From Quillaja saponaria (Eukaryota; Streptophyta; Magnoliopsida; Fabales; Quillajaceae): 64,000 bases of DNA. A program made the position numbers and the translations under genes. The stretch covers positions 14,857,071-14,921,070 of the forward strand of contig CM055618.1 of NCBI GenBank assembly GCA_029379385.1, in the 5' to 3' direction. Positions 59,201 to 64,000 of the stretch are shown one piece after another. Under the pieces are notes generated by a model that saw only the letters and a program-made list of their open reading frames with translations, ran no database searches and was not told the DNA's origin. How positions within the stretch are numbered: position 1 is the first letter of the stretch; each line of letters begins with the position of its first letter.

Positions 59201-61679
59201 AGATGTTTAATATCAAAAAAAAGAAAATTAAAAGCTTGAAATAATTACATATATTTAATAATAATATTACGTAGTATTATTTTATATTTAGATTTAATTG
59301 GTATATTTAAAAAATAATTTAATAAACATTAAAATAATGTTACGTGAATCAGGTGTATCTAAGTTCAAAAAATCTCTATCCGACCACCCAACCAAATGCA
59401 GAACAAAAAAAAAAAAATTATCTAATCATAAAATTGATTTTTGATGGAGTCATTCAATTTTGATCTAGTTTGACGGGTTGATAGTCTTTTGCATACTCAT
59501 AATTAGAATCTTACAATTTCATGTTCAAATATCAATATAATTAACAAATATTGATATTTATATATATAAAATAATTAATATAAATATTATCTATACCAAA
59601 AAATAAATAAATTATTGTCTAAAACGAAATCTTCCATTTTGGAAGCATAGAACCATTGCTTTAGTGGTAAAATTATGATTCCCTAACATTTAGCTTAAAG
59701 AAACTAGAAAAGATAAGTCATACTAGCTTAGATAATATATGCCGATTTCTAAATGTATATAGATTACAAAACATGTTATTACGTATCAAATAGGAAACAA
59801 AAATCTAGAGGAGAAAATTACCTATTATAAGATTGTGCACTTCTTAGTGAACCAATGTAGAAGAAAAAGTGCGTGGAGCAGGGTTTGGGTAACTGTGTCG
59901 TAGAGAGGACAAGCAAGTTGGAACACGTGGTTCATACCTAAAATAATAACCAATGTTGACAACTTACCACTTAGCTTTAAATTGTCTTTTTTTGTCAATG
60001 CACGTCTGTGTTTGATTTTAAGGGCACTGTAGGAATTATGGTGGGTGTTAGATATTTGTGTCTGCATCTTTCTTATGGGTGAATGTGTTAGTGATTGATC
60101 TAGTCCACAAAACAGAAACATGGATTCCATAATTCTCAATGCCTTATCACAAAACCAAGTGATAAAAGTGACGATAGGTATTTGCTTCTCATAGCACCAT
60201 GCAAATTTTCTGCTGCATTTTAAACGTGGGTCTATCCATTAAGATATTAATCGATAAATTTCCTGACAATCATAATTTGAACTTAATAAATTCAGCGTAA
60301 GATATATATAATTCGCTTAGCACTACCTATTGAATGATTTAGAATGCGAATGTCATAGTCATCTCTTATTGAAATCTTACTATTGTTTGAGTAAATTTGC
60401 TAAAAGCCTAAAATCTCTTCTACTTGTTATGGGTTTTGAGTGCGTCTATCTCAATAAATTGAAGCTTTGGAGAGTAAAGAAAATCTTTGCCCAACACTGC
60501 CTAAAGCATCTTTTGGTCTATAAAAATGTCACAGTCCAATATCCTTTGTCTTTGGACATGTTTCGTTGCGGGTCTAGATGTATTGAAAAGAGCCCAACTC
60601 TATTACGAGAAAAACTTTGCCCATATCCATAACTCCAAACATCTACTAGTTCCAATATGCAACTAAGCATTTGTTAATATTAGGTTAGCAAAATAGTGTT
60701 GAAGTGGGATAGGCGTTGGTTTTGTAGGAAAATTTTCATACTTTTTTTGGTTTTTCGTGTTTTTTCATAAGCACTGCTCTAAGATTAATTTTTTAGACTC
60801 TATTATGATTAGGATGACTCATAAAATAAAAATTTATGAGGTTGATTGGCAGCTATAGAAACAATAAACCAAATGTTGTTGAATATCAAGAGGGATTAAA
60901 TCTTACTCGAACTATAGATTGAAACTTATACTATGAGGTAGATAACCAACTAAGTTAAATTTAAGTTTACATAGAACAAGATTAATGATAATTTTTTTTA
61001 TCTTTTTTTAGTTGTCCACGAATATCTTCATACTTATAATCTCATTAAAAATTCGTGAAAAGTTCGTGGCTACTCATTTTTAAATGTGTTTTTCTACGAA
61101 GCTCTAATTTTTAATATTGCAGAGGTCCCTAGTAGTGAGAAACTAAATGTACAGGTGAATCCAATGCAATACTATCTAAGAAAAATGTTAAATTTACAAT
61201 TAGAAGACCAACACAATACTAGCCCAAAAAATTCACTAATTTTATCCCCCAAATTATTATACTCTTGAGTTGTGGGAAACAGTCAAGGATGTTTAGGATC
61301 AATTTCACATCCAAACTTTTAAATAGTACCAGTATCAATGCCCAAATTCAAATTCTCCATGTGTATCTTATCTGTGAGAGAGAAAAATAATAATTAATTT
61401 AAAAAATTAAATACACTTTAAAAAAGAAATTGAGTTTTTTTTCTCTCACACTTATCCTCTTATCACACAGAAGAGATTCGATTATGATTGAATCAATAGT
61501 GTTATAAATATATTAATTTAATATTTATAATATAAAATATAATATAATTATACCCCCAATAATTTTATTCATAATAAGTTAATATTATTTATTAACAACT
61601 AAACATAAATAAAAGCAGTCCAACTATTATTATTATCATTTTTAAAATGTCCGACTCTTTCAATTTTTATTTTATTTTT
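56283..61679. other. Long AT-rich spacer upstream of the MYC and ArfGAP genes
   Basis: The MYC promoter and leader lie next to 56283. A (TA)n run is at about 57704-57722. Open frames at 57492-57764, 59825-60139 and 60330-60632 show no family content or splice partners. Several short TGGTAAA and GTTCAAA words occur near 59080 and 59520, too weak to call SINEs. No gene is supported in this 5.4-kb stretch. Confidence 0.5.
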
Positions 61680-62532
61680 GATAATTTATACAGTCCAATC
61701 ATCAAATTAAATTTATAATTTTGTTGACGGTACTTTTTACAAATAGACTGTTATATTAAGAAACAATTTCAAATACTTGAATCTCAATATGTTAATCGAA
61801 CCAATTATATACTTTATTGAGATAGGTGAACCAAATAAACTCTCACTCCAAATATTGTATATGAGACTTTCATCTCGTATAGTTCAAACAAAAACACCCC
61901 AATACTAGTTGTAACGGATATCTAATAGAAAGTATAAATTTGACGATTTTAAATAACTAGGAACAATAGATGTTTGTTCAAACCCTAGTACACTCAATGT
62001 TGAATTTGAACTAACTCATAATTCTAAGCCTATAAAGAACATTGCTTGTGCTCAGCCTAAATCCTTGAACAGGTGTCTTCAATATATTCAACATACACAT
62101 AGTGTTTGATAATTTTATACAGTCCAACCATCAAGTTAAATTTATAATTTTGTTGACGGTACTTTTTACAAATAGACTATTATATTAAGAAAAAATTTCA
62201 AATACTTGAATCTCAAGATGTTAATCGAACCAATCATATACTTTATTGAGATAGATGAACCAAATAAACTCCCACTCCAAAGATTGTCTATGAGACTTTC
62301 ATCTCGTATAGCTCAAACAGAAACACCCTAATACTGGTTGTAACGAATATCTAATAGAAAGTACAAATTTGACGATTTTAAATAACCAGGAACAATAGAT
62401 CTCGGTTCAAACCCTAGTACAATGTTGAATTTGAACTAACTCATCATTCCAAGCCTATAAAGAACGTTGCTTGTGTTCAGCCTAAATCCTTGAACAGGTG
62501 TCTTCAATACATTCAACATACACATAATGTTT
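61680..62532. repeat. Tandem duplication of about 0.43 kb upstream of the ArfGAP gene
   Basis: Copy 1 runs from about 61680 to 62107 and copy 2 from about 62108 to 62532, head to tail. Anchors repeat at an offset of 429 bases at the left end (TACAGTCCAA) falling to 425 at the right end (TTGCTTGTG, CAGCCTAAATCC), so a few indels separate the copies. Identity looks above 90% by eye. Each copy has GGTTCAAACCC or GTTCAAACCC, a B-box-like word. Confidence 0.9.
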
Positions 62533-62796
62533 GGCAGAGGAGTCCTCCATCTTCAACAGATCTAAACCCATCCGACCCTCACCAACCCCTGCGGGAATTT
62601 CTTCCCCACATTTTCTGGAGGGTATATCCGTCATTTTGCTTAATAATGTACCAAATAAAACCATATTTGGGGAACTCAACGGGTCACAGAGGCATTTTTG
62701 CGGTTTCACTTGGATTTCTCTCCTATTTGCCAAGGTCCTCAGGAGGTGTTCCTGCAAAAACACCCCCTGGGAATATCTACTTCCTTCCCTCCACTT

Positions 62797-62844
62797 CTCT
62801 CCCTTTTCATTCTTTCTTTCTCTCCCTTTTCATTCTTTCTTTTC
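62797..62844 (+). repeat. Two-copy 23-bp CT-rich repeat in the ArfGAP leader
   Basis: TCTCCCTTTTCATTCTTTCTT-type units start at about 62798 and 62821. They lie within 60 bases of the start codon, so they should be in the 5' UTR or core promoter. Confidence 0.7.
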
Positions 62845-62856
62845 TGTAATTCTCTC

Positions 62857-63215
62857 ATGGCGTTCGACAGCTTCGCCGATAAGAACATTGTTTTTAAAAA
62901 ACTTAAAGCAAAATCAGAAAACAAGGTTTGTTTCCCCCTTTTTATTTTAAACCCCTTTTGCCTACTTTATTTTCTTATTAAGTTTATTGGGATTTTTTTT
63001 AAGAGTTTAATTTGTATGAATTGTATGAGATCGGATTCAGATCTGGGGTGCTTGGATACTGATTTTTTTTTTTTAATCTGTCTGTTTGTATTTCAGATGT
63101 GTTTTGATTGTAATGCAAAAAATCCAACTTGGGCGTCTGTCACATACGGGATCTTTCTATGCATCGATTGCTCAGCTGCTCATCGCAGCCTTGGCGTGCA
63201 TATAAGCTTTGTGAG
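62857..63215 (+). CDS. AGD9: ArfGAP protein, AGD8/9/10 type (5' part only)
   Basis: Two coding exons are visible, 62857-62925 and 63097-63215, giving the first 62 residues plus two bases of the next codon. The gene continues past the window: everything after the donor GTGAG|GTAAGA at 63216 is intron. The start [20 protein letters not shown] leads into the ArfGAP zinc finger [20 protein letters not shown] with a second CIDC pair, the C-x2-C-x16-C-x2-C pattern. [12 protein letters not shown] follows and carries the family's catalytic arginine region. The wording matches Arabidopsis AGD8, AGD9 and AGD10 (ARFGAP2/3 group), which stimulate GTP hydrolysis by ARF in Golgi/COPI traffic. AGD9 is chosen from remembered gene order. 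Confidence 0.9.
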
Positions 63216-64000
63216 GTAAGATAAATAATTTATTATCTTTTGGCCGTTTTATTAGCTGATTTGAGTGGTGTGTTGGGTTGTTAAGCTTGCTAAGTGCTAA
63301 CCTTAGAAATGTGCCTACCCTTTTGTTTCTTTTATTTGCTTTTTATATGGAAGATTATGCCCCCGAGATACGTGCTGTGCAATAGTGACAAGTAATTTTG
63401 TGTCTTCATCCTTTATCTTTTGATGGGAAAATTTATGTTGAAAGAATTGGAGATGTGGGATATGTTACTTGGTCATCTTCAGGACATGTGCGAATCAGAT
63501 TGTTAGCACTTTGATATTGGAGGTATCAAAGTTGGTGGTTTTGAAATGGGGTAATCATAGCTTACCCCGTTTAAGAGTTTGTAGAATGAAGTGGTGGTGC
63601 TGGGTGTTTATGTAGTACTATTAGATTTTTGGATCTAAAGTGGTAGAGGCAAAGGGTCAGAAAGGATCAGGGTGAGGGGACTATTCAGCAGGTATATCTG
63701 TCTCATGAAGGAGTTCAAAATTGAAACTGCAGATTTCGAATGTCTCATTTATATATTTGAGGTTCATCACGGGCAATACTTCTGTGAGGTTTTCGAGCAT
63801 TGTTATTCTGCATGCACAGTGGAGTGAGGCTGAGTTTAGTAATGTTGTGCCTTTTAAAAAGCTGTGGTGGCTTTCATAATGTGAAAAAATAGTTGTCAAA
63901 AAGTCACATTAATCATATTTGGTAAATTTTTTATAAAAGTTGATGTAGGTAGTAAAAATAATGAATATTGTATTTGGTAAAACAAATCATAAGCTACTGT
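63216..64000 (+). other. Intron of the ArfGAP gene, cut by the window edge
   Basis: No further exon with ArfGAP residues is seen before the end. The minus-strand open frame at 63681-63899 is not supported. Confidence 0.7.

Noticed and set aside
59060..59560. TGGTAAA and GTTCAAAT words as SINE or tRNA remnants
   Set aside because: Single short words in AT-rich DNA; no stem pairing or complete tRNA shape.
59825..60632. Open frames of about 100 codons at 59825-60139 (-) and 60330-60632 (+)
   Set aside because: No family content, no splice partners and irregular composition.
1..64000. CRISPR arrays, operons or bacterial-type systems
   Set aside because: This is plant nuclear DNA with introns; no regular spaced repeats of that kind are present.

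Overview
This is nuclear DNA from a core eudicot plant. The evidence is AT-rich spacer, many GT-AG introns, a plant-type intron-containing elongator tRNA-Met, and plant-only families (CYP714 P450, PYR/PYL ABA receptor, VQ protein, MYC2-type bHLH). The species cannot be read from the sequence.

Left half (1-30000): an RMD5-like CTLH E3-ligase subunit (-), a nine-exon DUS2-type tRNA-dihydrouridine synthase (-), a five-exon CYP714 P450 (-), an unidentified seven-exon 232-residue protein (-), and a 16-exon spinster-like MFS transporter (+) spanning 12.2 kb. Introns here hold insertions with readable ends: a 667-bp Helitron, a 1087-bp TRIM-like LTR element with a perfect 5-bp target duplication, a probable hAT MITE, and a fragment of plastid 23S rRNA gene.

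Right half (31000-64000): the mitochondrial carrier BOU (+), a small protein with His-Gly and Lys-Pro runs (+), a PYR1/PYL1-type ABA receptor (+), a HAIKU1-like VQ protein (-), tRNA-Met (-), a 173-residue protein with a bZIP-like basic stretch but no zipper (+), a short basic protein (-), a MYC2-type jasmonate bHLH factor (-), and the first two coding exons of an ArfGAP, AGD8/9/10 type (+), which runs off the window. The order BOU, PYL, VQ, MYC, AGD matches, as I recall it, the Arabidopsis blocks At5g46750-46800 and At4g17870-17890. The receptor and MYC reading frames are each broken by one extra base in an otherwise intact gene, so assembly indels are as likely as real loss.

I found no new gene system. 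The most useful signals are the dated-looking insertions in introns, the two single-base frameshifts, a tandem splice acceptor where one choice makes a stop codon, and a 0.43-kb tandem duplication just upstream of the ArfGAP gene. Exon boundaries were read by eye from splice consensus, frame continuity and remembered homologues.
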